Shown here: piece after piece, positions 11,801 to 19,871 of the stretch
How positions within the stretch are numbered: the first letter of the stretch is position 1
Layout: each line of letters begins with the position of its first letter
Notes under the pieces: model-generated
Told to the model about the DNA's origin: nothing
Seen by the model: the letters and a program-made list of their open reading frames with translations, nothing else
Database searches by the model: none
Made by a program: the position numbers and the translations under genes
Source of the DNA: Alkaliflexus imshenetskii DSM 15055
GTDB lineage: Bacteria; Bacteroidota; Bacteroidia; Bacteroidales; Marinilabiliaceae
DNA: 64,000 nucleotides
Direction: 5' to 3'
Assembly (NCBI RefSeq): GCF_000517065.1
Contig: NZ_KI912105.1
Span: 1,224,405 to 1,288,404 of the forward strand

Positions 11801-14024
11801 TGCTTTTAATAATACACAGCCTATTAGCTACATCTATTCCCTCAATGCTGGTTATTTGCAATGAGTTACTAATAACTCTGACACTTACGCCATCATACAT
11901 ATAGAGAACAAAGCCATCATTTGAGGTAAAAAAACAGAGTTGTCCATCATTTGACACCCTGATATTCTTGCCAGAGTCGGCAATCTTCTTCTTTGTAATT
12001 TCACCATTTGAACCAATGGTAGTCCAATAGAATGGGTCAGAATCAGAACTTAGGTTCGGTTCTCGAGTAATCAGAACATTTGAACTACAACCATATACTA
12101 CCAATGAAAACTTAACATTGTAAAATGCAATTTGTGTCCGTGTGCTACTGATAAAATAATAAAGGCTCCCATCATCATCAGCTGAATAAAGAACATTGTT
12201 GTGATAAAGATTTGAATCCCAACCAAATTCAACTTTTACACCTTCTGGATACGTCAACACACCTCTCTCTCGATTATTCAGATTTTGAGGATCAAAGAAA
12301 AAAAGATACTGTTTATTTGGTGAAACCAGATGTTTATTACTCTGGTTAAAACCGTTGGGAGGCAGATACACATTCGTAGGTTGTACATAGTTACCAGTAT
12401 ATTTATAAGGGGTTTGTCTCTGCGATTTCCAAATATTAAAGCGTGTCTCAAAATAGCGCCCAAACGCACAATCTCTATTCTGTTGACAAAGCAAATTTTG
12501 ATACTCCGCTTCAAACACACTTTCTACTTCGGCCTTTTCAGCATCACTGAGTTGGGTAAATAAAGGCGGAACATTAACGGGAACTTGCTGAACAACAATC
12601 CCATTTTTGGTTATCACATAAGGCTTGCGCAAATTTGCATACTCATAGTCATCTACAATATTTAAAATGGCGTAAGGATTAGTCATGCTAAGCAGATGAT
12701 AACTGCTTTCGCCAATTAGATTTTTCGCATCCTCCTGCGAAACTTCAATCGATCCGGGTTTACCCGAAACTTTAAACTCACGGGTGCAAAAAACTTCTGA
12801 TTCATTTGGACTTGATAACTGCAAATAAAATGTTGACTCCTCGGTTACTTCCTTAAAAGGATCATCTAACTCACCATTTGTAAATGGAATCAACCTATAA
12901 ACCAACCCTCCTGAGTTTAACTCACTGTTTTCATACAGCTCCATGGAGCAATTTCCTGAACTTACCAGATTACCCGAAACTAATAGCTTATATTTCCAGA
13001 CAAACTGTTCATCGGAATCCTCCATATACCAGGCATCAGTAACATCGGGGAGATGAACAAAGATATTTGCTTGGGTTCGTCCATCCGTTACTTCACAGGC
13101 AGTTCGCGTCACATCAGAAATGTAAAACTGTGGACCTGGAGGATCAAAGCGGGCGTCACCAGTCCCCATGCCATAGCTCAACTCATTGTTCATAAGGGTT
13201 TTCTTAACCCTGAACTTCAAATTCTTTCCTATTAACTCCTTATAAAGCGTTGAGTTTTTCTTTCCTGCAATTTGGGAAAAGTACAGTTTAATCTCTGAAT
13301 TAGGTAGGATTCTTATATGAGGTAAATCAATCCATTTAGGTTCTAATGTATCATCACTAATCGCAACCTGTAATACAGGTGAGCCTTTTGCATTCTGATA
13401 AAAACTCCCTACTGAAATAATCAATTGTCCCGATTCTGAGGGGAGACGTAATGCATTATTTCCTTCGGCATTGTTAGCAAAACCGATATGAACTGGATCA
13501 TCAACAATCACGTCAAAAAAGATATCATACGACTCATGATTACCAAAATTAATCCAATTGGAACATGGGTCGCTTGCACCAAAGCGTTGCGATTCATTTA
13601 AGCCAACAAGGCGATTAGGCTTACTCTCATTATCAAAAAAATCTCCATATATATGTGTGTCATTTAATATGTCGGTTACATGTAGGTCATAATGAAGTTT
13701 TATATCTATACCATTATTTATCGCCAAGTTAAACTCTCTTCCCAAGGCTCCTGTTCCTTTTAATACATGGTTAAAAAAGACTCCCGATCTCAATTGGCTT
13801 ATGGTTACACCCTTTATTTCACCTTTTTCAACCAAACCATCCATCAACCTAATATCCAGCTCTTTAAATGCAGGCTTTTTACCTCTATTGCATTCGCTTG
13901 ATGAAATAAACCGCCCTTTAACACCTATACAATAACGTAAGTTGTTATCCCCTTCTATTGAAGCTTGTGCAAATAGGTTAGGCCAACAAAGTGCAATTAT
14001 TAAAAGGGTGACTGTAATCTTCAT
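5892..14024 (-). CDS. Giant SprB-repeat cell-surface adhesin with T9SS sorting domain
   Basis: The 2,710-aa product starts with a signal peptide (cleavage near LFAQ-A, residue 20). The first ~1,250 residues show no repeat family I can name. From about residue 1265 to 2420 at least twelve SprB-type modules occur, each with a pattern like C-x-G-x2-D/N-G, then GG-x2-PY-x-Y-x-W; examples are VQCFGESNGRV, HCYGYSDGEI and LCYGDSNGSA. A PKD/Ig-like module follows near 2455-2530. The last ~75 residues (from SPNPNDGRF, near 2638) form a type A T9SS C-terminal domain, which directs export across the outer membrane and anchoring or release at the surface. SprB of Flavobacterium is a mobile adhesin in gliding. 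Here the partners are a TANFOR protein and two unknown exported proteins, so a delivery-scaffold role is also possible. It is the only protein of the block with a recognisable T9SS signal. Confidence 0.85.
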   Translation of the reverse strand: MKITVTLLIIALCWPNLFAQASIEGDNNLRYCIGVKGRFISSSECNRGKKPAFKELDIRLMDGLVEKGEIKGVTISQLRSGVFFNHVLKGTGALGREFNLAINNGIDIKLHYDLHVTDILNDTHIYGDFFDNESKPNRLVGLNESQRFGASDPCSNWINFGNHESYDIFFDVIVDDPVHIGFANNAEGNNALRLPSESGQLIISVGSFYQNAKGSPVLQVAISDDTLEPKWIDLPHIRILPNSEIKLYFSQIAGKKNSTLYKELIGKNLKFRVKKTLMNNELSYGMGTGDARFDPPGPQFYISDVTRTACEVTDGRTQANIFVHLPDVTDAWYMEDSDEQFVWKYKLLVSGNLVSSGNCSMELYENSELNSGGLVYRLIPFTNGELDDPFKEVTEESTFYLQLSSPNESEVFCTREFKVSGKPGSIEVSQEDAKNLIGESSYHLLSMTNPYAILNIVDDYEYANLRKPYVITKNGIVVQQVPVNVPPLFTQLSDAEKAEVESVFEAEYQNLLCQQNRDCAFGRYFETRFNIWKSQRQTPYKYTGNYVQPTNVYLPPNGFNQSNKHLVSPNKQYLFFFDPQNLNNRERGVLTYPEGVKVEFGWDSNLYHNNVLYSADDDGSLYYFISSTRTQIAFYNVKFSLVVYGCSSNVLITREPNLSSDSDPFYWTTIGSNGEITKKKIADSGKNIRVSNDGQLCFFTSNDGFVLYMYDGVSVRVISNSLQITSIEGIDVANRLCIIKSNNVLYSMIYDFDHYYNDFFTLNYFKEWEEQFRSNYWNKWIQNRFGYRLYGVTPNITEHYELIDKDNCSVPFKVEVRIPPQPNLTHVITKQPSSFCLNDGEAKIIYQGGGHPVYHYEDQILEKFGDEITISGLGYGVVKLVSLINEHGEVAAEYPINLLNPGSVELEVKNVTCVVGDVSNGRVSIALNGFALEENAMVIVKLMHVETRNVYKKESFFADGLWNCIDELTAGLYDVQVYIDGCCVFTDTIPVLNKAFSVTCAPEHATTFGGTGTLKVDFSNQTGLVTWLGNDNLPNNWDNGEVGVPQGNYSFVALHTDVYDQTCRFSLPEIVVGGPKVNASIDLLVEQDKDGATVLLNGTITQLNGLANSEPKVRIYKDAAVLFEKSIELENEIYGFEKQALSLDGVYRFAFSCDNGEVDLATFTLPIPLLTFTLTPNSVNCPGDLFVLNFSDLGGGFSDGSYLLSDNGVDFLNKASWSFSESIGEVLIQNTVVEDTPVLDCEVTFSKVLVRKVLEEFVAPTPVRAGLSVNNVTCNGKNNGVISIKDLEGGSGTYQWKYGNNNSWLNPSESAKKISPGSYDIYLKDSKNSCQEVNIGVAIITEPHLLKIDDVNVTDPICAVGLGAATIYVSGGNNAYRYKIMKGNVLVMEFPNESDEFSDLPHFTFQNLSAGDYTVSVSDVGECIIDDSFTVAQYQNPKIDSYTFADVSCNGLTDGYIEIKNVSGSDNVFQLFMSEGSLELEEVNLSADSKVKNLAPGSYTMLLKDTKNCESEPLMVTIGQPEQLGLEVRAIVPEIVFGNGDGLIRARTVGGKLKGSMKIKTKRLLGEDESEMLPVRDVAAGHQFELAGLSGGLYEIEVTDSNGCVFTSEKIEVPAPPSPLQIEIVSVKDALCNARLGSFQIKGSGGWGDYTYRLATHTGTTSISNYEELSAGSYKVFVQDKLGASVSTLIEIGEPGKLEVKATDHIDPTCGNNGTLKLEVSGGAEPYKVSIDNWLSSKILDLPGLVEFEGKAAGGYSVKVEDKNGCEALAITDLSASSLLKIDRFVTQSPSAEGAEDGLIAVIVSGGGTQLTYEWRNITQNGALLSLNQKEVSGIGSGYYEVLVSQTEGCAVSDRIYLPSVSDGLLEIKELGHETRFEAADGYAVLVSSLENITSIEIYYPGNRVDVLTDDDLPVEQGEISLVNLPSGSYLVKAFGENEVEISVFNIVPYKPFVFQNVEVNNVSKPGEDDGSVMVFITGGAPGFSYNWYDASGLLLDVLFESFGNLAKAHGLTAGSYRVDVTDVYENTISYDFVVLQPDQELQITVSRFQNQSCEGFEDAWVQVGAAGGWNNYQYKHEASGTFQNYFRWNDLPVGEHTFFVIDQKGVESSVSITITQPDVLSAIIERIDGVQCFGESNGRVFFDINGGTAPYKYAMVSSQPLWQNKTEVFDTDDDERIFYFDDGLSAGTLLYQFTDANNCPFEGSVTVVVPHPEVLSLSDADVAHTTCNLDNGRVAVEISGGTMPYRFQWSNAAGATVGSDFFVENLKQNGFYRLNVWDKHNCHLNTEFFINPSTLPEISGLETSPVLCYGDSNGSATVKEVTAAVPYAPYELHWSNNATGFSTDGLKAGRYFVTVRDANQCETTRYFNIATPDTLGLSVLKLKDAHCYGYSDGEIEVLPFGGVGGYNIRWSNGDTGPVALNLSKGSYRLSYTDANNCLFEASFMIDEPPMETVKVGDDFTMCPGNSIEIDGQNFVAHQWTKDDKLLSTERYLTVSDEGYYNLRVTNAVGCFAYDTIRVSIGNDALKADFLMASQAFVGDTIMIFELSNLPLDHLTWEFSTHGFSDHTPVDAQNYILHLKALNQGMYNVVLNAFSGGCFSKKVKQVEVKSERLSDEEENALGYKDPLIKSFVVSPNPNDGRFMVHIELKEESSIQLSVFSISRGVKLEERTRTGFNFYSETFTLANVNTGVYVVILNAGNERRQVKIIIE

Positions 14025-14090
14025 TGTTCTATTTTTTTGAACTTACATCTGTAATTCTCACACATTATAAAACGCAACGAACGATATAAC

Positions 14091-17000
14091 TCATCTAATA
14101 TCAACTACCCGGCTTACATTGGACGTTCGGATTGCTTTCCCCGGTAAACGATAATAAAATTTCAGAGCATACGCTCCATTACCCAAAGTCGGAACGTGAT
14201 TGGCTTTTAAAATATCTACCAGAGCGCTATTTGCAGAACCTGATACCAAGAAATGCCTTATAAGCAAATTTCGTATGGTCAAGAAATCACTATCAACATA
14301 CCATGCCACGTTATAATTTATAGCACCCAAACGAGACATTGTAACTCTGCCACCTGTTTGTATGGCATTATCAGTCAATAAAACCTCGCTGGAATGCAAA
14401 CCCAATACTACTACCCCCTCTTGTGTTGGAGGACTCAAATTCTCCAACTGCAAAACAGAGTTTAAAATCTCATTTTCATACAGGAAGCCCTTGATATAAG
14501 TGTTATACCATTGGGTGTTCTGATAATCGGGAATAATCTCAATTAAATTTTGCTCTGATTGGGTCATATTTTGCTCAAACAAATCAAACATTTCAGTAGG
14601 CTGCGCCGCCTCATTAAAGTTTGAAATCAACTGATAAACATAGGGATACACCTGCCATCTCACGCCATCAAAATTTTTCACACCTCCCATCTTCTCCGCA
14701 AAAGTTTTATAGGAACTGCTTCTAAAGTGAATGGAGAATAATGCTTCCTCCTGTAGCAATAAAAGAGAGCCCTCAGCTTGCTGAGTTCGAACAAAAAGTG
14801 AGTCGGAACCGCTAATGTTTGTGATATTGGTCGAGATATTATCTATTAATCCGGAAATGGAGTTGGGAACATTCAACAACGCCAGACTATAAATTTCATT
14901 GTTACGGAAATTAAACCCTGCAAGCGAGTAATCAATCTCCATCTGGATATCACCACCAGTAACGTTTGTGCTAAATGTGAAGGTGGTGGATTGTGCATTA
15001 CCATTGCTGTCTGTTAACCTTATTTCCTGTCTGAAACCTTCAGGCGCATCGGTGGTAAACAAATAGTCATAATTTTTACTTAGCAGCAGGTAACCTTTGT
15101 CATATTCATTGGTGTAAAAGTTATACTGTCGGTTGATAGGATAACTGTATTTAATATGCTCAGGCAATATAAATTTAGGTCGATTGCCACTCTTAAAGGT
15201 CACTTCTTTCTCTTCAAATACAGGCTTGCCATCATGTCCTGTCACCTTGCTCCAATTGCCGGTAACCCGACGTTCAAAGCCTACTTTGGCTCTAACCACA
15301 TAATCAGACTGACTTTCGAGAATATCATGCGAATCAAACACCAACACCCGCCCTTCATCAGAGAACTTGCGGGCGCCTTCAACCTCTTTACCTGTAGCTT
15401 TATGAAAAAACCGAAACTCATCGAGTGTGACTCTGTACCATGCCTTTTTACCCTGATCTTCCTCCACTTCCATCTCTAAACCTACCGGAATACTAAATAT
15501 CACCTGAGGAGCAACAAACACATTTACATCTGACTCCTCCGCGTTGGGTGTCAGCTGTGCAATAATGTCATCTCCAAACGGGCTTCCGCTTACAATACGG
15601 CATTCGTCACCTATCTCAAATCCAAAATCACATCTGCCTGAAATTAATCCCCCCATCACACTAAACCGACCACCAACTGTTCCGGCAAAATAAAGAGGGT
15701 TGGGGCCTGCGCCTTCGAGCAGTGCCGCAGCTGATATATCTAGGATACTAAATCTTCGTCGGCTACCAAATACTCTTGCCTGCAAACCTATATCTGCCTC
15801 AACCCATGCCCATGCTTGGGCCCGCGCATACCAGCCGTTTATTCCTAAAGGAGGTTCACTTCCGGCGCAGAATGCGCTTGCACCATAATTCTTTAATAAA
15901 AACTCAGCACCCAAGCCGGCACCCATTCTTGCATAAAAAGGAGTCATCTCGGCATTAAACTTTATGCTTAACGACTGGCCAAAGGCAATGCCTTTACCCT
16001 CTGCTATTTCGTAGTCAGACCTACTGTTTAAACGCTCCTGTTTTGCTCGACTAAAATTACGGAGAACATTCTGTGGAGGTGGAGGAAGCTCCGGAATATT
16101 GTCGCCTAGCATAAAATACCCTTCGGTTCGGGCTAGCTTCATTATCTCAATGCCCAACCTATCCTTAGGTGTGCCTATATGCGCATACCATTCGTCCTTA
16201 GCTACCCTAATCGAAGCCCAGCCCATGCGGCCTTCTGGCCCTATGCCCTTAATAAATCCGGCATTTAGGTATGAGTTTAAATCGGCATTAAACACTTTGT
16301 GTGCAACATCGTACTCCATGAGTATGGAAGCGGTTAAAAAACCACCGGTTTTATTCCCAGGAATGCCGAGCTCACTCTTTGTTGATGGCGTTAACTCACC
16401 TCTGGCAGATTCCAATTTACCTGCCGCCGATTTAATGCTCTCAGACATTTTACCCCACTTGGCAGGACTATCCATAAATGCAGCATCGCCCCTTAATTGC
16501 ACAAAGTTCATCCCTCCATCCTGATTAAACTGAATCTCAAACGTAACTTTGGCATTAAATGCAGATGGAACAGCCAACATACCAAATTTGGTAGAAGTCA
16601 TAAACCCCATTCCAACAGAGCGATCGGGCTTATAATTAATGCCCGACAGAGATTTACCAAACTCACTCGACGAATCCAACGAACTGGTTTGCTGCATCTT
16701 TCTATATAGTCCACCCCCAAAACCATAAAAAGAGATTGGCACTGGTGCCAGAACGATACCGCGTTCTGGCGAAGTTTCAAAATACACATCCGTAAGAAAA
16801 TAACGGTAATCATCTTTCTTGCCGAAGACACCCACCGCATCAAAAGTAAAAACATCAAGTATCTCAAATTTCACATCGCCTCTAAAGCCACTACCATAAA
16901 CCTCATCCCCGCTTTTAAACTCTACCAATCCTTTTACATTGTAAGCAGACGATTTGTAATCCACTTCTACTTTCCCTACATCCACACGATCGAACTTCCA

Positions 17001-18620
17001 TTTGGAATAATCACCATATAATTCTAAGGCTACTTTCCCTCCAAAAACATCGCTCAATATTACGCCTGCCTCAAAAGCAAGCCCTGCCCCTTTCTGACTA
17101 TTAATTGGATTAATGTTTTCTATGTATAACTCAAATCCGGCAATATCGGGCGATGTATGTTTACCGGTAAGGCCTACCACCCCTATTTCAAAATATGGAG
17201 CAGCCCTGCTTATACGCATATTTTCAAACGGAATGTCCGGAATTTTTAGTCGTTTTGAATCCTCTCCCTTACCCAGTGGTGCATCAATAGAAAGAATACC
17301 GCATGCATTTATTGTAGGATAGATGCCCCCATTCTTCACCTCTATCTCTACATAAGAGTTTTTATTTAAATCGAGTGTACATCCCAATGTTGAAAACTCA
17401 AATTTCCCATGAACACCGACCTCAAACTCATAGCTATTAGTTCCCAGGTTAAAAAAAGCACGATATGGAAGCAATGAGTTTTTTCCGAAAGGCGGAATGT
17501 TGATGTCACCACTGAATCCTAAACCTGCCACACTGTTTTTTAACAGCTCAAGCGAAAATCCACTTAAAGAGATGCCCCAACTATCCTTTTCAAGTAAACT
17601 ACTGCTAAATATTTCTGATTGAACTAATGCTTTGCCTGTAAAGCCATTGCGATCCAGAACAACATTCTCAAGTCCCAATGTAATGCGGTCTGCCAATGCA
17701 GTTGTCTTACCTTCTTCAATCTGCACACCCGGCTTAGAAAAAAAGTCTGGAAGTGTGACTGTGGCACTGGTTATCGACACTCCCTTCCACAAGTTACGGG
17801 CATCCACATCTCCATTTGGAAAGTATCCATCAGGGAAACGGGCAGTGGCAGGCGTAAACACATCGCTTTGATCAAGTGTTGCTCCCTTTAGATTAAACAC
17901 AAAACCTTCCAGTCCCTCAAAAGCAAATGATTGCCCAAACTCAAAATTGAGAGAAAAATTATCGAAATCATCGAAGTAGCTTTCAAGAGATGCAGTTAAC
18001 CATCCCCCAGAAGGATTACCGTTGGCATCAACGGGGAATATTTTATCGGAGTTTACGACTAAATCCATTTTCGCAAAGAAGGATTCAACGCCATCACAAC
18101 CAAAATTAACCCGTGTGCCGCGATTAATAACAAGTATGAGGTTGGAACCCATATCTCTTCGCACAGGTGTAATCAACTCCAATGAGCCAGAAGTGCCTAA
18201 TCCTTTCTGTCCCTCAATATCCACATAACCTTCAAAAGCGATACGTGCTCCATCCTCCTTGAAAGTAAATACACAAGAGGCCAGCACACGGTTTTTTCCT
18301 GTTGCATTATTATAGGATAGTTCACGCAAAACTAAGTCGTAACCATTTTTGCGAATTCCAACCGGGAGAGTAAGGACCTGGTCGCTAATTAATTCACTAA
18401 ATGAATTGATATAAGCACCGGCGTTTTGAACTGTTGCCATTGCAGCAAATGCAGCCTCAACTTTTTTCTCATTTAATTGCTTATGTTTACCTACAAGGGT
18501 TAACAAATCATCGGAAGCAGCAAATATCCCAACGGCAGGAAAACATAAGAGAAGCCCAAAAAATAAAGCCAGGCGGCGGTATCTGAAAAAGGTTAGCATG
18601 AATGGGTCAGGGTTAATCAA
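14091..18620 (-). CDS. Large exported protein of unknown family, conserved partner candidate of the TANFOR locus
   Basis: The 1,509-aa protein has a hydrophobic N-terminus ending near VGIFAA-SDD, read as a signal peptide. A second Met seven codons in (18599) gives a more typical signal and may be the real start. The body appears beta-rich, with alternating polar and hydrophobic residues and many glycines, and no enzymatic motif that I can find. A short cysteine-bearing segment, GRCDFGFEIGDECRIV, lies in the middle third, followed by Ig-like stretches and a mostly unstructured tail. The gap to the preceding gene is 10 bases and to the SprB-like gene 66 bases, so one transcript is likely. I remember similar long uncharacterised proteins near TANFOR genes in other Bacteroidota, but could not verify this. 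A structural or scaffold role is a guess; the function is unknown. Confidence 0.75.
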   Translation of the reverse strand: MINPDPFMLTFFRYRRLALFFGLLLCFPAVGIFAASDDLLTLVGKHKQLNEKKVEAAFAAMATVQNAGAYINSFSELISDQVLTLPVGIRKNGYDLVLRELSYNNATGKNRVLASCVFTFKEDGARIAFEGYVDIEGQKGLGTSGSLELITPVRRDMGSNLILVINRGTRVNFGCDGVESFFAKMDLVVNSDKIFPVDANGNPSGGWLTASLESYFDDFDNFSLNFEFGQSFAFEGLEGFVFNLKGATLDQSDVFTPATARFPDGYFPNGDVDARNLWKGVSITSATVTLPDFFSKPGVQIEEGKTTALADRITLGLENVVLDRNGFTGKALVQSEIFSSSLLEKDSWGISLSGFSLELLKNSVAGLGFSGDINIPPFGKNSLLPYRAFFNLGTNSYEFEVGVHGKFEFSTLGCTLDLNKNSYVEIEVKNGGIYPTINACGILSIDAPLGKGEDSKRLKIPDIPFENMRISRAAPYFEIGVVGLTGKHTSPDIAGFELYIENINPINSQKGAGLAFEAGVILSDVFGGKVALELYGDYSKWKFDRVDVGKVEVDYKSSAYNVKGLVEFKSGDEVYGSGFRGDVKFEILDVFTFDAVGVFGKKDDYRYFLTDVYFETSPERGIVLAPVPISFYGFGGGLYRKMQQTSSLDSSSEFGKSLSGINYKPDRSVGMGFMTSTKFGMLAVPSAFNAKVTFEIQFNQDGGMNFVQLRGDAAFMDSPAKWGKMSESIKSAAGKLESARGELTPSTKSELGIPGNKTGGFLTASILMEYDVAHKVFNADLNSYLNAGFIKGIGPEGRMGWASIRVAKDEWYAHIGTPKDRLGIEIMKLARTEGYFMLGDNIPELPPPPQNVLRNFSRAKQERLNSRSDYEIAEGKGIAFGQSLSIKFNAEMTPFYARMGAGLGAEFLLKNYGASAFCAGSEPPLGINGWYARAQAWAWVEADIGLQARVFGSRRRFSILDISAAALLEGAGPNPLYFAGTVGGRFSVMGGLISGRCDFGFEIGDECRIVSGSPFGDDIIAQLTPNAEESDVNVFVAPQVIFSIPVGLEMEVEEDQGKKAWYRVTLDEFRFFHKATGKEVEGARKFSDEGRVLVFDSHDILESQSDYVVRAKVGFERRVTGNWSKVTGHDGKPVFEEKEVTFKSGNRPKFILPEHIKYSYPINRQYNFYTNEYDKGYLLLSKNYDYLFTTDAPEGFRQEIRLTDSNGNAQSTTFTFSTNVTGGDIQMEIDYSLAGFNFRNNEIYSLALLNVPNSISGLIDNISTNITNISGSDSLFVRTQQAEGSLLLLQEEALFSIHFRSSSYKTFAEKMGGVKNFDGVRWQVYPYVYQLISNFNEAAQPTEMFDLFEQNMTQSEQNLIEIIPDYQNTQWYNTYIKGFLYENEILNSVLQLENLSPPTQEGVVVLGLHSSEVLLTDNAIQTGGRVTMSRLGAINYNVAWYVDSDFLTIRNLLIRHFLVSGSANSALVDILKANHVPTLGNGAYALKFYYRLPGKAIRTSNVSRVVDIR

Positions 18621-18630
18621 TTTGGGTTTG

Positions 18631-19530
18631 TCAATAAGCGTTGGTATAAATCTTATAATTGGGATGGTTTAAGAACCAACTACGAGCTGTGAGCAAGGCT
18701 TTGTGATAATCATCAGTATCCAGACTTCCAATAGCACTCACTTTGATTGGAAAATCGACGATTACCGGAGCCAAAAGTTCTAAAACCCGATATCCGCAAA
18801 GCATCTCAGTCTCATAATCGGGATCAGCTGATATGCATGCCATCTCGTCGCTCTGAATGTATTCAACACAAATATTCAGCAACTCACGTTGGCGGGTGTA
18901 TATAATATCTGGCAAAACATACTCAACAAGTTGATTATTCAACACCATTGACCTTAGTGTTTCAGCACATGCAAAGATACTTGCATCATCTCCCATACGT
19001 GCCAAAGCCAATTGTACAGCCCATCTTTCAGCTGGAGGCAAGTCATTTTGCATTACCTGTTTCCTCATCCATTCCCGACCAGCTCCAACATACCCGGCGA
19101 GCATAATCATTCTTTTGCGATGTGGCATCCTGCGATTTAACAGGTAACTTTCAAACATATCAACAGTCTCGGGTGAAAACGCTTCTGAACCAAACGATTG
19201 AAGCCAGATAAGAATTTGTCCTACCACGCTCCCATCAGGATCGGTACAGCCCTTTAAGAGCGCTGAAACAAATAAATATTTCTGGGATGCAGGAACTTGC
19301 AACCCCTTGCGGTAGATAAATGAGTAAGCCTTTTGGCGGAAGCTGCGTAGGGAATCTTTAAGAAATGGCTGTAAAAGAAGCGGAAGATCTGCTCGGGCAT
19401 CAACCAGCAGTTCATTCTCCTTTTTTAAGTTGCTTTGACCGGTTAATCGGAACTCTTCCAGATATTTATCTATCTGTCCGAAAGCCGGTATCCCTATGAA
19501 GAATAGAGCTAATAGAAGAAAAGGTTTCAT
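18631..19530 (-). CDS. Periplasmic helical protein, first gene of the secreted-protein operon
   Basis: The 299-aa product has a clear signal peptide (FFIGIPAFG-Q, cleavage near residue 19) and then a mostly alpha-helical sequence. Helical pairs with the spacing of HEAT-like repeats can be suspected around residues 90-230 (for example QKYLFVSALLKGC and AERWAVQLALARMGD), but no motif is strong. There is no lipobox and no T9SS sorting domain, so it probably stays in the periplasm. It heads the minus-strand block that runs through the 1,509-aa, SprB-like, TANFOR and small membrane genes. As a helical repeat protein it may act as an assembly or chaperone factor for the large exported partners; that is inference from position only. 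I do not recognise the family. Confidence 0.7.
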   Translation of the reverse strand: MKPFLLLALFFIGIPAFGQIDKYLEEFRLTGQSNLKKENELLVDARADLPLLLQPFLKDSLRSFRQKAYSFIYRKGLQVPASQKYLFVSALLKGCTDPDGSVVGQILIWLQSFGSEAFSPETVDMFESYLLNRRMPHRKRMIMLAGYVGAGREWMRKQVMQNDLPPAERWAVQLALARMGDDASIFACAETLRSMVLNNQLVEYVLPDIIYTRQRELLNICVEYIQSDEMACISADPDYETEMLCGYRVLELLAPVIVDFPIKVSAIGSLDTDDYHKALLTARSWFLNHPNYKIYTNAY

Positions 19531-19553
19531 GATGTCAGGTTAAGGTACTTTTG

Positions 19554-19583
19554 CAAAGAAAATAACATTTTTTAAAAGTCAAG
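19554..19583 (-). promoter_or_regulatory. Candidate promoter for the secreted-protein operon
   Basis: On the minus strand CTTG (19583-19580) is followed after 18 bases by TTTCTTTG (19561-19554). This differs from the TAnnTTTG minus-7 consensus at one position. The start site would fall near 19546, 16 bases before the first ATG of the block. The match is moderate. Confidence 0.4.
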
Positions 19584-19753
19584 CGCTTCGGGAATTAATT
19601 TAACACTATTCACAAAAAAACTCGGGTAAAAAATCGTGACTTTCAAATATCACAATCTGGTTTAACACCAATATAATCGACCAGATACATCAAGTGAGAA
19701 ACATTTAAACAGTCATTTAGAATAACCAGAAATGACTACTCAAATATTTTTTT

Positions 19754-19769
19754 GACTATCTTTTTAGTC
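19754..19769. promoter_or_regulatory. Dyad operator 1, probable BlaI-type repressor site
   Basis: GACTA-TCTTTT-TAGTC is an inverted repeat with 5-base arms and a 6-base spacer. The same ACTA-N6-TAGT layout recurs 40 bases downstream, centre to centre. BlaI/MecI/CopY repressors bind short dyads as dimers, and such a repressor is the second gene of the downstream operon. Binding is inferred. Confidence 0.5.
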
Positions 19770-19786
19770 GTTTTTTCACCAAACCT

Positions 19787-19818
19787 ATTGCGCAACTAAA
19801 TATTTAGTCATAAGTTTG
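19787..19818 (+). promoter_or_regulatory. Promoter of the M56-BlaI-M56 operon with an operator in its spacer
   Basis: ATTG (19787-19790), a 20-base spacer and TAAGTTTG (19811-19818) fit the Bacteroidota promoter. The spacer contains a perfect 14-base palindrome, ACTAAATATTTAGT (19795-19808), which has the same ACTA-N6-TAGT half-sites as the upstream dyad. A repressor bound there would block the polymerase. The transcript would start near 19825, about 47 bases before the first ATG. Confidence 0.6.
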
Positions 19819-19871
19819 TGTTGAAGGATTGACAAAAACAACTGAACCATTCACCCTCTAACCATTGCTGT

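Larger units (their letters stand above)
19531..19871. other. Divergent intergenic region between the secreted-protein operon and the BlaI/M56 operon
   Basis: This 341-base AT-rich stretch contains a candidate leftward promoter near 19554-19583, and a rightward promoter with two dyads at 19754-19818. No open frame of note and no RNA gene was seen in the rest. Confidence 0.7.
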
